Shown here in pieces: positions 7,901-15,408 of a DNA stretch of 64,000 nt. Positions within the stretch are counted from its first letter, which is position 1. Each line of letters begins with the position of its first letter. The stretch covers positions 62,001 to 126,000 of the forward strand of contig NZ_JBJGED010000004.1 in the NCBI RefSeq assembly GCF_045062745.1, given 5' to 3'. The stretch is from Paenibacillus_AA sp045062745. Its GTDB lineage: Bacteria; Bacillota; Bacilli; Paenibacillales; NBRC-103111. The notes under the pieces were generated by a model that saw only the letters and a program-made list of their open reading frames with translations, did not search any database and was not told the origin of the DNA. The translations under genes were made by a program, and so were the position numbers.

Positions 7901-8566
7901 ATGTCTAAATCCATTGTAGAGAAATTAAATTTGCAGAAATATAGAAAAGCTGCGGTTTTGAATAAACCGGAGGGTGAAGATCTGCTGGAGGGCTTAGAGC
8001 CGTATGATACTGAGCTGCAAGACACCGGCTATGATCTGATCTTTGCGTTTGTGTTGGAAATGCAATCCTTACAGGAGCTTGTAACCCGGGTAATTGAAAA
8101 AGATGATCTGCAAGAGGGGGGCTATCTATACGCGGCTTACCCGAAGAAGGGAAATAAAGTGTATCCGACTTATATTCATCGGGACAGTCTGCTTGAGGGG
8201 TTAGGCGCCGGCGAGGACGGATATATCGGAACCAGCAGCATCAAATTTGCGCGAATGGTCGGGTTAGACGATGTCTTCACGGTGGTCGGGTTAAAAAATG
8301 AGACCCGGAGCAAAAATAGAGCGTCATCCAAACCAAGTCAGCAAGTAGATGATTATATAGCAATGATTCCGGAAGTGGAGAAAGTGTTGCAGGATACGCC
8401 AGAGGTGCTTGCTTTCTATCAGTCGCTTACTCCCGGGTATCGCAAGGATTGGGCTCGTTATGTCTTCAGTGCTGTACAAGAGGAAACAAGGGCCAAACGG
8501 AAAGAGGAAATGATAGAGGCTCTACGGGCAGGGTATAAGAGCATGGACCTCTATCGCAGGAAATAA
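7901..8566 (+). CDS. YdeI/OmpD-associated family protein
   Basis: About 221 residues, cytoplasmic. The C-terminal half carries the YdeI-type signature (FYQSLTPGYRKDWARYVFSA, then EETRAKRKEEMIEALRAG). YdeI-like proteins have been linked to peptide or bacteriocin tolerance in some enterobacteria, but in Bacillota their role is unclear. The N-terminal 140 residues form a separate domain (DLIFAFVLEMQSLQELV, GEDGYIGTSSIKFARMVGL) often seen in such proteins; I cannot give it a function. I chose ATG 7901 because GGGAGG lies seven bases upstream, whereas ATG 7895 is only one base from it. It is monocistronic, ended by the terminator at 8605. Confidence 0.75.
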   Translation: MSKSIVEKLNLQKYRKAAVLNKPEGEDLLEGLEPYDTELQDTGYDLIFAFVLEMQSLQELVTRVIEKDDLQEGGYLYAAYPKKGNKVYPTYIHRDSLLEGLGAGEDGYIGTSSIKFARMVGLDDVFTVVGLKNETRSKNRASSKPSQQVDDYIAMIPEVEKVLQDTPEVLAFYQSLTPGYRKDWARYVFSAVQEETRAKRKEEMIEALRAGYKSMDLYRRK

Positions 8567-8604
8567 TGAGTTCGAGACCGGTTTTTCATGTTTCGCCAAA
8601 CTCT

Positions 8605-8635
8605 GAGGGCGTCCGATTCGGATGTCCTCCTTTTT
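8605..8635 (+). terminator. terminator of the YdeI-like gene
   Basis: GAGGGCGTCCG and CGGATGTCCTC pair over 11 bp (two G-U pairs) around an ATT loop, followed by CTTTTT. Confidence 0.85.
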
Positions 8636-8919
8636 CGCCTTTCGTAAACTTGCCATTTATAAGCAGCCGGAGAACCGTATCGCAAGGAACGGCAACGGTT
8701 TGTCGATGTCTGCCTGCAGCAGGATGCTTATCACTGAAATTTACATGCTTTTAAATACCTTGTAACTATCATATAATAGTAAATAACAAAGTCTATCATA
8801 GGCGTGAACGCTGCGATCCGGAAAAGGTGTGTGACTTAGGTCTCACGCTGGCTTGTTGTGGAGCGAGTGCAGGAGCGCCTGCATCTTTTCTACGAATATA
8901 GCATGTAAGGAAGGTTATT
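8636..8919 (+). promoter_or_regulatory. leader region of mqo
   Basis: A perfect -10 TATAAT lies at 8772-8777 with only a weak -35 (TTTTAA-like). It would give a leader of roughly 135 bases before mqo. The leader contains a 6-bp hairpin TGCAGG-AGCG-CCTGCA at 8868-8883 followed by TCTTTT, which could act as a weak attenuator. No known riboswitch was recognised. Confidence 0.4.
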
Positions 8920-10422
8920 ATGAGCAACAGACAAACGCAATCAGACGTAATCTTAATCGGTGCCGGAATCATGAGTGCGACTCTAGGATCATTGCTGAAA
9001 GAACTAGTACCCGACTGGGAAATTAAAGTGTTTGAGAAGCTGGCGAGCGCTGGAGAGGAAAGCTCTAACGAATGGAACAATGCGGGAACGGGGCATGCCG
9101 CGCTGTGCGAGCTGAACTACACGGACGAGAAACCGGACGGATCCATAGATATTAGCAAAGCGATTAAAATTAATGAACAGTTTCAGGTGTCCCGACAGTT
9201 CTGGTCCTATCTTGTAGACCACAACTTGATCCGGAATCCGCAGGACTTTATCATGCCCTTGCCTCATATGAGTATGGTCCAAGGGGAAAAGAACGTATCG
9301 TTTCTCAAAAAACGGTTTGAAGCGATGACCGCCAATCCACTGTTCCAAGGGATGGAATTCTCCGATGACCCCAAGAAGCTGATGGAATGGATCCCGCTGA
9401 TCATGGAAGGCCGGACATCGAACGAACCCATTGCGGCGACAAAAATCGACTCTGGCACGGACGTAAACTTTGGCGCTTTAACGCGAATACTGTTCGACTA
9501 CTTGAAGAGCAAGAATGTAGAAATAAAATTCAAACAAAATGTCGATGATATTAAACGTACGCGCGACGGCTTGTGGGAATTGAAAGTGCGGAATCTCGAC
9601 ACCGGTACTGTGGAGCGTCATACGGCGAAATTCGTCTTTATCGGCGGTGGGGGAGGCAGCCTGCCTTTGCTGCAGAAGTCCGGGATTCCGGAAGGCAAAA
9701 ATATCGGAGGCTTCCCGGTAAGCGGCCTCTTCATGGTGTGCAACAATCCGGATGTGGTCGAGCAGCATCATGCCAAAGTATACGGCAAAGCTCCGGTCGG
9801 CGCACCTCCCATGTCTGTGCCGCATCTGGACACCCGATATATCGATAACAAAAAATCGTTGCTCTTCGGACCGTTTGCCGGATTCTCGCCCAAGTTCTTA
9901 AAAACCGGTTCTATGTTTGATTTGATCGGGTCCGTCAAACCGAATAATGTGGTCACGATGCTGGCCGCCGGTGCCAAAAACGTGTCCTTGACCAAATACT
10001 TGATCCAGCAGGTTATGTTGTCGAAGGAAAAGCGGATGGAAGAGCTGCGCCAGTTCGTCCCGAGCGCCAAAAGCGAAGATTGGGATCTCGTGGTAGCGGG
10101 CCAACGGGTGCAAGTAATCAAGGATACCGAGGCCGGCGGCAAAGGAACGCTGCAATTCGGTACGGAAGTGGTCAGTGGTGCGGATGGCTCGATCGCGGCC
10201 TTGCTCGGCGCTTCTCCGGGTGCATCTACCGCCGTTTCCGTCATGCTGGAGTTAATCAAAAAATGCTTCCCGCAACATATGAAAGCGTGGGAGCCGAAGC
10301 TCAAAGAAATGATTCCTTCTTATGGCGAGTCCTTATTGAAAAAACCGGAGCTTATCGACGAAATTAATACTTCCACCTCTCGGACGCTTGGACTAAGCCG
10401 TGAACTGCAGCACGCCAACTAG
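8920..10422 (+). CDS. mqo: malate:quinone oxidoreductase
   Basis: A 500-residue membrane-associated flavoprotein that oxidises L-malate to oxaloacetate and passes electrons to the quinone pool, bypassing NAD-malate dehydrogenase in the citric acid cycle. The N-terminus has the FAD-binding dinucleotide loop (VILIGAGIMSATLGSLL, residues ~10-26). Family blocks follow: EWNNAGTGHAALCELNYT, GTDVNFGALTR, FVFIGGGGGSLPLLQ, and the C-terminal ALLGASPGASTAVSVMLEL. The length equals the usual ~500 residues. AAGGAAGG precedes the ATG. The gene is monocistronic with its own terminator at 10451. Confidence 0.96.
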   Translation: MSNRQTQSDVILIGAGIMSATLGSLLKELVPDWEIKVFEKLASAGEESSNEWNNAGTGHAALCELNYTDEKPDGSIDISKAIKINEQFQVSRQFWSYLVDHNLIRNPQDFIMPLPHMSMVQGEKNVSFLKKRFEAMTANPLFQGMEFSDDPKKLMEWIPLIMEGRTSNEPIAATKIDSGTDVNFGALTRILFDYLKSKNVEIKFKQNVDDIKRTRDGLWELKVRNLDTGTVERHTAKFVFIGGGGGSLPLLQKSGIPEGKNIGGFPVSGLFMVCNNPDVVEQHHAKVYGKAPVGAPPMSVPHLDTRYIDNKKSLLFGPFAGFSPKFLKTGSMFDLIGSVKPNNVVTMLAAGAKNVSLTKYLIQQVMLSKEKRMEELRQFVPSAKSEDWDLVVAGQRVQVIKDTEAGGKGTLQFGTEVVSGADGSIAALLGASPGASTAVSVMLELIKKCFPQHMKAWEPKLKEMIPSYGESLLKKPELIDEINTSTSRTLGLSRELQHAN

Positions 10423-10450
10423 AGGGTACGACAAATAAAAATGAGTAAAG

Positions 10451-10493
10451 CGGCCTTCGTCCTGAACTTCTTGGACTGAGGCCGTTTCGTTTT
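10451..10493 (+). terminator. terminator of mqo
   Basis: CGGCCTTCGTCC (10451-10462) pairs with GGACTGAGGCCG (10473-10484) with one internal mismatch region, followed by TTTCGTTTT. Confidence 0.85.
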
Positions 10494-10689
10494 GCACGCG
10501 AGAGGGTCCCGAATGATAGATGCTCTAAACGGGCTCGCCATTGGAAAAATATTCATCCCTCCCCCTTCAAAACGCAGACTGCACTCGAATTGATTAGCAG
10601 GGGGATACAAAATGTGACTACACGTACACCGAGCAATCGATTCCTATCCTGGTAGTCGTCGCCCCACATCCGAAAATGGAGATGATCCT

Positions 10690-11775
10690 ATGTGGAAGCT
10701 GCATTTGATTCGGCGGGCCCTCGTGATCTTACTCTCTCTAGTCCTGTTGGTGCCGGGGATATCAACCGCAGAATCGGTAACCGCCTCGCTGGAGCTGCAA
10801 TGCGTGGCCGACCAACGCACGGTCGACAAAGGCGGCGAAATCGGGCTGCATGTCTTGTATCATAGCGTGGACAACAAGAGCCTGTCGAAGGCTTGGGTGA
10901 AAGTGAAGGTGCCGGTCGATCTGGAGATTGGCGCTGCGGCGGGAGCCGTGTGGGAAGCGGAAACGGGTACGCTGAAATGGAATTTGAACGATCTGCAGAC
11001 TAATGGGGCCGGTGTCATTCATTTTAGCCTGAAGGTGAAGGCCGACGCCAAAGCGGAAAACATCCAATTGGGTTGTACCGGCGAATTAGATGGAGGGATC
11101 CTCGTACAAAGCTCGCCAATCCAGATCAAGCTGGGCACGGAAGTGGATCAGCCGGTGTTTAACGGGTATCCCGACGGGGGGTTCCATCCTGCCGCGAACT
11201 TGACTCGCGCGGAAACCGCGGCGATTATTGCGCGGTTAGCCAACTTGCCGGATACGAAAACGGCCTTCTCGTATAACGATGTCGCAACCTCTCATTGGGC
11301 GTATTCATATGTGCAGAAGGTGACAGCGGCGGGTTATATGACCGGCAGCGATGGAGCGTTCCGTCCGGAGGCCCCCATCTCTCGCGGTGAATTCGTTGTC
11401 CTCATGCTTCGCGTACGGGGGATCGAGCCGTATCCGCTGCTGAATTTCACCGATACGAAAGGACACTGGGCGGAACTCGCGGCCGGCACGGCTAACGCGC
11501 TCGGTTATTTTGAAGGGATCGGGGACGGCTTGGCGAATCTGGATAGTCCGATTGAGCGGGAAGCGGCTGCCAAGCTGCTGTGCATCATGTTCCTTCGCGG
11601 AGAGCTGACGGATGGGGAGACGGCCCTCGTCCAGCATTGGAACGACGTTCCGAGGAGCCGCTGGTCGTTCGGCTGGGTAGAGGAGCTCTCTATGGTGGCG
11701 CATGAGGCTTCGTCAAAAGAACCGTTCAAAGAAAGCTTGATTCGGTATTTGCCGGACCGGACGGAGCCGTTCTGA
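10690..11775 (+). CDS. secreted protein with S-layer homology (SLH) domains
   Basis: A 361-residue exported protein. A signal peptide covers about residues 1-27 (basic LHLIRRALVILLSLVLLVPG, cleavage near STAES). A beta-rich domain of roughly 110 residues resembling DUF11-type surface repeats follows (ASLELQCVADQRTVDKGGEI). Then come SLH motifs: GYPDGGFHPAANLTRAETAA, FSYNDVATSHWAYSYVQKV, a third around FTDTKGHWAE, and a C-terminal partial copy (WNDVPRSRWSFGWVEELS). SLH domains hold proteins on the wall by binding the pyruvylated, often acetylated, secondary wall polymer. The gene ends base-to-base against the acetylation genes on the other strand. Start chosen for GGAGATGATCC just before ATG. 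Confidence 0.88.
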   Translation: MWKLHLIRRALVILLSLVLLVPGISTAESVTASLELQCVADQRTVDKGGEIGLHVLYHSVDNKSLSKAWVKVKVPVDLEIGAAAGAVWEAETGTLKWNLNDLQTNGAGVIHFSLKVKADAKAENIQLGCTGELDGGILVQSSPIQIKLGTEVDQPVFNGYPDGGFHPAANLTRAETAAIIARLANLPDTKTAFSYNDVATSHWAYSYVQKVTAAGYMTGSDGAFRPEAPISRGEFVVLMLRVRGIEPYPLLNFTDTKGHWAELAAGTANALGYFEGIGDGLANLDSPIEREAAAKLLCIMFLRGELTDGETALVQHWNDVPRSRWSFGWVEELSMVAHEASSKEPFKESLIRYLPDRTEPF

Positions 11776-13101
11776 TTACTCCCGAACAAGCTTGCGCAGC
11801 AGTTGGGCGAACCCCTGATCCATAAGAACTTCTGCGTTATTAATAAAGAGAACCTCCTGGATGTGATGCTGCTGAATAAACGGAACGATCGGCTGATCGA
11901 ATTGCCGGGGGTCCACCACGTAGATCTCCCGGTAATGCGGCAGCAGAAAGGGCACCAGCGCATTGCCGTAAGAATCCTTAATGACCAATAGACTCCGCTG
12001 GTTGTCGCTCTGGGTCGTAATCTGGGACCATGGCCGATCGCCGCTCAAAAAAATGCGGTACTTGTTCTTCTTGCTTGCATGGCTCAAGTCGAGTAGCGGC
12101 ATTTCCAAGGGTCCGCTGTAATGGACGACATACCGATGGCTTACATTCGGTTTATAGTAGACCACCGTATCTGGATGAGCGGCGAGTTGGCGGTTCATAG
12201 TAGAGGTATAGAAGGAGCCGAGAAAATCCGGCGCTTCCCCCGTCTGGTAAGCCGTCAGCGGTACCGGGTCCATGCCCTTGGCTTGGACCAAGGCGGCATA
12301 AGCATAGTAAGCGCCGGATGCCGTCCAGTGGTGGTCCGTTCGAAAGAAAAGCGGCTCCCCAGTATGGGGACTCAGCGACGATACAGCATCGACCTTTGCA
12401 ATCTTGGTTTTGATTTTTCCGTATACTTCGTCGATGGCGTTTTTTTGCGAATCCGAGAGGGACCTGAGCTTGGCCGACTGTAGAAATTCAGCCGCCGTCG
12501 GGGCCAGAATCACCGATGTATGAACGGAATCGGGCATCAACTGATCGATTCGCTCTTGGATCCTATGGATCTCGTCGGCATAAGCTTGTCCCGCGGCGGG
12601 ATCATAAGAGAACAGATTAACCGCCCGATCCTCCAGGATCAGAATCTTGCCTTGAACCTTCCCCTTCTCCTCCGAAACCGCGGGTTGGGAGGAGGGGGTG
12701 GCTTGCTCAGGAACCAATAGGGGGCTGGTCGGCGGTTCGGTTGGTCCGGAATTGGATGTACTAAGAACTTGCGGGGCGGATTGCGATTCGCCGGTGTTAT
12801 TGGCGTGGGACGGCACGATGAGTGCGGATTCACGGCCGGCGATGCCCTGTAGAGAAGTAAGGAACGTACTGGAATGGATCAGCGGCTCGCGAAACCCGAT
12901 ATGATCCGCGGTGTAATTGTCGAGCTCACGGAAAAAAACGCCGGACATGACGTTTCGCAGAGAGTAGAGGGGGAACGAAGCCAGCCTGCGATTTTCCGTC
13001 TCCGAGCTCGCAGGGGTCCTATGCACGAAGAGTGTCAGTATAGATCCTGTAATAAGAAATCCGATGAAAAACAAAATCTGCATCATGTTCCCGATACGCA
13101 T
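11776..13101 (-). CDS. DHHW/AlgJ-like cell-surface O-acetylation protein (PatB-type)
   Basis: About 441 residues. An N-terminal membrane anchor (MMQILFFIGFLITGSILTLF) is followed by an extracytoplasmic SGNH-like domain. The diagnostic motif RTDHHWTASGAYYAY carries the DHHW signature, and VIKDSYGNALVPFLLPHY is the SGNH-type block with Asp-Ser. A low-complexity linker rich in Pro, Ser and Thr (residues ~85-130) separates anchor and enzyme. Such proteins take acetyl groups moved across the membrane by an MBOAT partner and put them on a wall glycan; in Bacillus anthracis the comparable PatA/PatB pairs acetylate the SLH-binding wall polymer. The MBOAT partner is 20 bases upstream. ATG 13101 was chosen over a longer open frame because GGGAGG precedes it and the signal anchor begins there. 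Confidence 0.85.
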   Translation of the reverse strand: MRIGNMMQILFFIGFLITGSILTLFVHRTPASSETENRRLASFPLYSLRNVMSGVFFRELDNYTADHIGFREPLIHSSTFLTSLQGIAGRESALIVPSHANNTGESQSAPQVLSTSNSGPTEPPTSPLLVPEQATPSSQPAVSEEKGKVQGKILILEDRAVNLFSYDPAAGQAYADEIHRIQERIDQLMPDSVHTSVILAPTAAEFLQSAKLRSLSDSQKNAIDEVYGKIKTKIAKVDAVSSLSPHTGEPLFFRTDHHWTASGAYYAYAALVQAKGMDPVPLTAYQTGEAPDFLGSFYTSTMNRQLAAHPDTVVYYKPNVSHRYVVHYSGPLEMPLLDLSHASKKNKYRIFLSGDRPWSQITTQSDNQRSLLVIKDSYGNALVPFLLPHYREIYVVDPRQFDQPIVPFIQQHHIQEVLFINNAEVLMDQGFAQLLRKLVRE

Positions 13102-13121
13102 CGTCGTGACCTCCCTTCCAG

Positions 13122-14531
13122 TTAGAAACGGAAATAAAAAAACGGGGTATAGGTCTTGCCGACCAGCAAGATGGCGGAAATCGTTAAAAGCGCTAAACAG
13201 GCAAGAGGAACCAGCGTATTCATGTAGACGGTTTTTAAGGATTGCTGCGCCCGGTCCGCGATCATGGAATGAATACGAGCGGATAGCGGCATCGAGGCTG
13301 CGAGGGCAACCAGGAGCAGCCAGAGATGATTTTGAACGTGAATGAGCACTTCGGTATCGGCGAGAGGCGCCCCGTTTAATCCGAGCATGGCTCGCAGATA
13401 CATCCCCGCGCGACTGAGCGACTCGAAATAGAAAAATACCCACCCGACCAACACAAGGATCCCGAAATAGATGTGCGAAACCCATCGTGGGAACCGGTCT
13501 AATCCGGCTAAGAGAAATTTCTTTTCTAACCCGATCAGCACACCGAAATAGAGGCCCCAAACTACAAAATTCCAGCTGGCCCCATGCCATAACCCGGTCA
13601 GAAACCAAACGACAAACAGATTGAACCAAGGCCTGCGGCGGTTGCCGCCGAGCGGGATGTAGACGTAATCTCGAAAGAAGCCGCCGACCGAGATGTTCCA
13701 GCGACGCCAAAATTCCGTAGCGCTTCTGGAGACATAAGGGTAATTGAAATTTTCTTTGAAAGTGAAGCCGAGCATCCGGCCTAAGCCGATCGCCATATCC
13801 GAATACCCGGAGAAATCGAAGTAAATATGCAGCGCAAAGATAAGAATACCAAGCCATGCGCCAATCAGGGACAATCCCTGCAAATCGCGGTCCAGGAAGG
13901 CTGGAGACAGTTCAGCCAGGGCGTTCGCCAGGATGACCTTCTTGCCGAGTCCGATGGCGAAGCGGCCGATCCCGTAACTAAACTCCGCGACCGTGACGGT
14001 CCGGCGGCTCAGCTGATCCTGGACGTCGGCGTATCGAATAATGGGTCCGGCCACTAATTGCGGGAACATCGAGATATAAAGCAATAGCTTGGAATAGGAC
14101 TTCATGGCCGGGGCTTGTTGGCGGTAAACATCAACCAGATAGGAAATCAAATGGAAGGTGAAAAAAGAGATGCCGATGGGGAGCCCAGGTTCGTGATAAA
14201 TAATGGATATCGAGGTCAACGAAGCAATGGATTTTAGTACAAGCCCGAGATATTTGAAGTAGAAGAGAAAAAGCACTTGGCTGGCGATCGAAGCTACGAG
14301 AATAACCCGCGAACGGGTCAAATTCGGGCTTCGTTCCAGAAGCAACCCGCCGATCCACCCAAGCAGGACGTTCAACAATAAAATCAAAATCCAGATCGGT
14401 TCTCCCCAGGCGTAAAACACCAAAGAAAAGACCAGGAGTATGGCATTCTTGAACTTGTGAGGAACGGCGAAATAACAAAAAAGCGTTAAGGGGAGAAACG
14501 CGAACAAAAAAATAAAGCTGGAAAAGACCAT
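13122..14531 (-). CDS. MBOAT O-acyltransferase (AlgI/PatA/DltB-like)
   Basis: A 469-residue polytopic membrane protein with about ten helices, starting MVFSSFIFLFAFLPLTLFCY, the standard N-terminus of AlgI-type MBOAT proteins. Core motifs are FDFSGYSDMAIGLGRMLGF, NFNYPYVSRSATEFWRRWNI and the catalytic-histidine segment FLTGLWHGASWNFVVWGLYF. It would carry acetyl from a cytoplasmic donor to the outer face and hand it to the DHHW protein encoded just downstream. DltB for D-alanylation is the alternative, but no dltA, C or D gene is nearby. The neighbouring SLH protein points to the secondary wall polymer as acceptor; this is inference. Confidence 0.9.
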   Translation of the reverse strand: MVFSSFIFLFAFLPLTLFCYFAVPHKFKNAILLVFSLVFYAWGEPIWILILLLNVLLGWIGGLLLERSPNLTRSRVILVASIASQVLFLFYFKYLGLVLKSIASLTSISIIYHEPGLPIGISFFTFHLISYLVDVYRQQAPAMKSYSKLLLYISMFPQLVAGPIIRYADVQDQLSRRTVTVAEFSYGIGRFAIGLGKKVILANALAELSPAFLDRDLQGLSLIGAWLGILIFALHIYFDFSGYSDMAIGLGRMLGFTFKENFNYPYVSRSATEFWRRWNISVGGFFRDYVYIPLGGNRRRPWFNLFVVWFLTGLWHGASWNFVVWGLYFGVLIGLEKKFLLAGLDRFPRWVSHIYFGILVLVGWVFFYFESLSRAGMYLRAMLGLNGAPLADTEVLIHVQNHLWLLLVALAASMPLSARIHSMIADRAQQSLKTVYMNTLVPLACLALLTISAILLVGKTYTPFFYFRF

Positions 14532-14682
14532 ACGTGCTCACCTCGAACCGCTGAATCGAAACGTCTAGTAGTATAAACGGTTTCTGGAAAAACCATGCAT
14601 TTAGTCATGCGGCCTGTTTTAATCTCCTTCTAATCTAGTCGAGGTAAAATGAATGCACTTCCCTTCGGAAAGGTGCATCCTC

Positions 14683-15330
14683 ATGAAAATGAAAAAAATC
14701 TGGATTCCAGCCCTAATAGCAACTGCAGTTGCCTTGATATTCATTGCTTATTATTTCTTTCTATCGTGGTCCCACGGTAGCGGAGAAGTTCGCTTGCACA
14801 GGCCCGAAGGCGGCACTGGAGGAATGCGTCCTCCCGGAAGCGAAGGACATGAGGCGGGCGAAGGGGTGTTCAAGACCTTGGGGACAATCGCCGTCTTCCT
14901 CGGGGCGGCCAGTTTCTCTTGGTTGTGGTTCAAGAAAAAGCTGAAATCGCCATCGATGCTGGTGCGGAAAATCGGCAAACTGTTTCATGCTGTACACAAG
15001 GTCCTGGGATGGGCAACTCTGGTCCTCATTGCGGCCCATGGCCTTTATTTTTTGATCGCCAAAGCAGGTGACATCAACATTTACACCGGTCTGGCGGGAT
15101 TCGTCATTTTGCTGATGATCGTCGGGTATGGACTCTTAATTAATAAGGTTCGGAATAAGTGGATGCGTACGGTGCATCGGTCGCTCGGGCTGCTCTTGGT
15201 TCCCATCCTGCTGCTGCATGCGGGCGGAGCGGCTATAGCGGCGGTCATCGCAAGCTGTGTGGTGGGCGGTCTCGTCTGGTTGCTCGAAAGAAACGCTGGA
15301 GTTGTAAAACCTATCCGGGGAGAACCATGA
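14683..15330 (+). CDS. cytochrome b561/ferric-reductase-like membrane protein
   Basis: About 215 residues with five to six helices: WIPALIATAVALIFIAYYFF, an exposed Gly/Pro-rich linker (residues ~25-55), FKTLGTIAVFLGAASFSWLW, VLGWATLVLIAAHGLYFLI, FVILLMIVGYGLLI and LGLLLVPILLLHAG. Histidines in facing helices (FHAVHKVLGWATLVLIAAHG and VHRSLGLLLVPILLLHAGG) are placed like the heme ligands of b561 or ferric-reductase-like domains, so a b-type heme redox role is plausible but unproven. An alternative ATG at 14653 is also preceded by a GAGG. It lies just upstream of the histidine kinase gene and may be cotranscribed with it. Confidence 0.65.
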   Translation: MKMKKIWIPALIATAVALIFIAYYFFLSWSHGSGEVRLHRPEGGTGGMRPPGSEGHEAGEGVFKTLGTIAVFLGAASFSWLWFKKKLKSPSMLVRKIGKLFHAVHKVLGWATLVLIAAHGLYFLIAKAGDINIYTGLAGFVILLMIVGYGLLINKVRNKWMRTVHRSLGLLLVPILLLHAGGAAIAAVIASCVVGGLVWLLERNAGVVKPIRGEP

Positions 15331-15360
15331 TCATGGATAGAAAAGGAGTTTGCCCTGTCC

Positions 15361-15408
15361 GTGAAGAAATGTAAATCGGTTCTGGACCTTAGTACGAAGG
15401 ATGAGTAG
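15361..15408 (+). CDS. possible 15-codon leader ORF before the histidine kinase
   Basis: GTG at 15361 opens a 15-residue frame (KKCKSVLDLSTKDE) whose stop TAG overlaps the kinase ATG as ATGAGTAG. AAAAGGAG lies 12 bases upstream, a longish spacing. It may couple translation into the kinase, or be chance. Confidence 0.25.
   Translation: MKKCKSVLDLSTKDE

Noticed and set aside
8566..8754. 62-codon frame after the YdeI-like gene
   Set aside because: It runs through a terminator hairpin and has no ribosome-binding site or protein-like composition.
13102..13857. longer N-terminal extension of the DHHW protein (open frame to 13857)
   Set aside because: It overlaps the MBOAT gene antiparallel in frame only; the membrane anchor and ribosome-binding site place the start at 13101.
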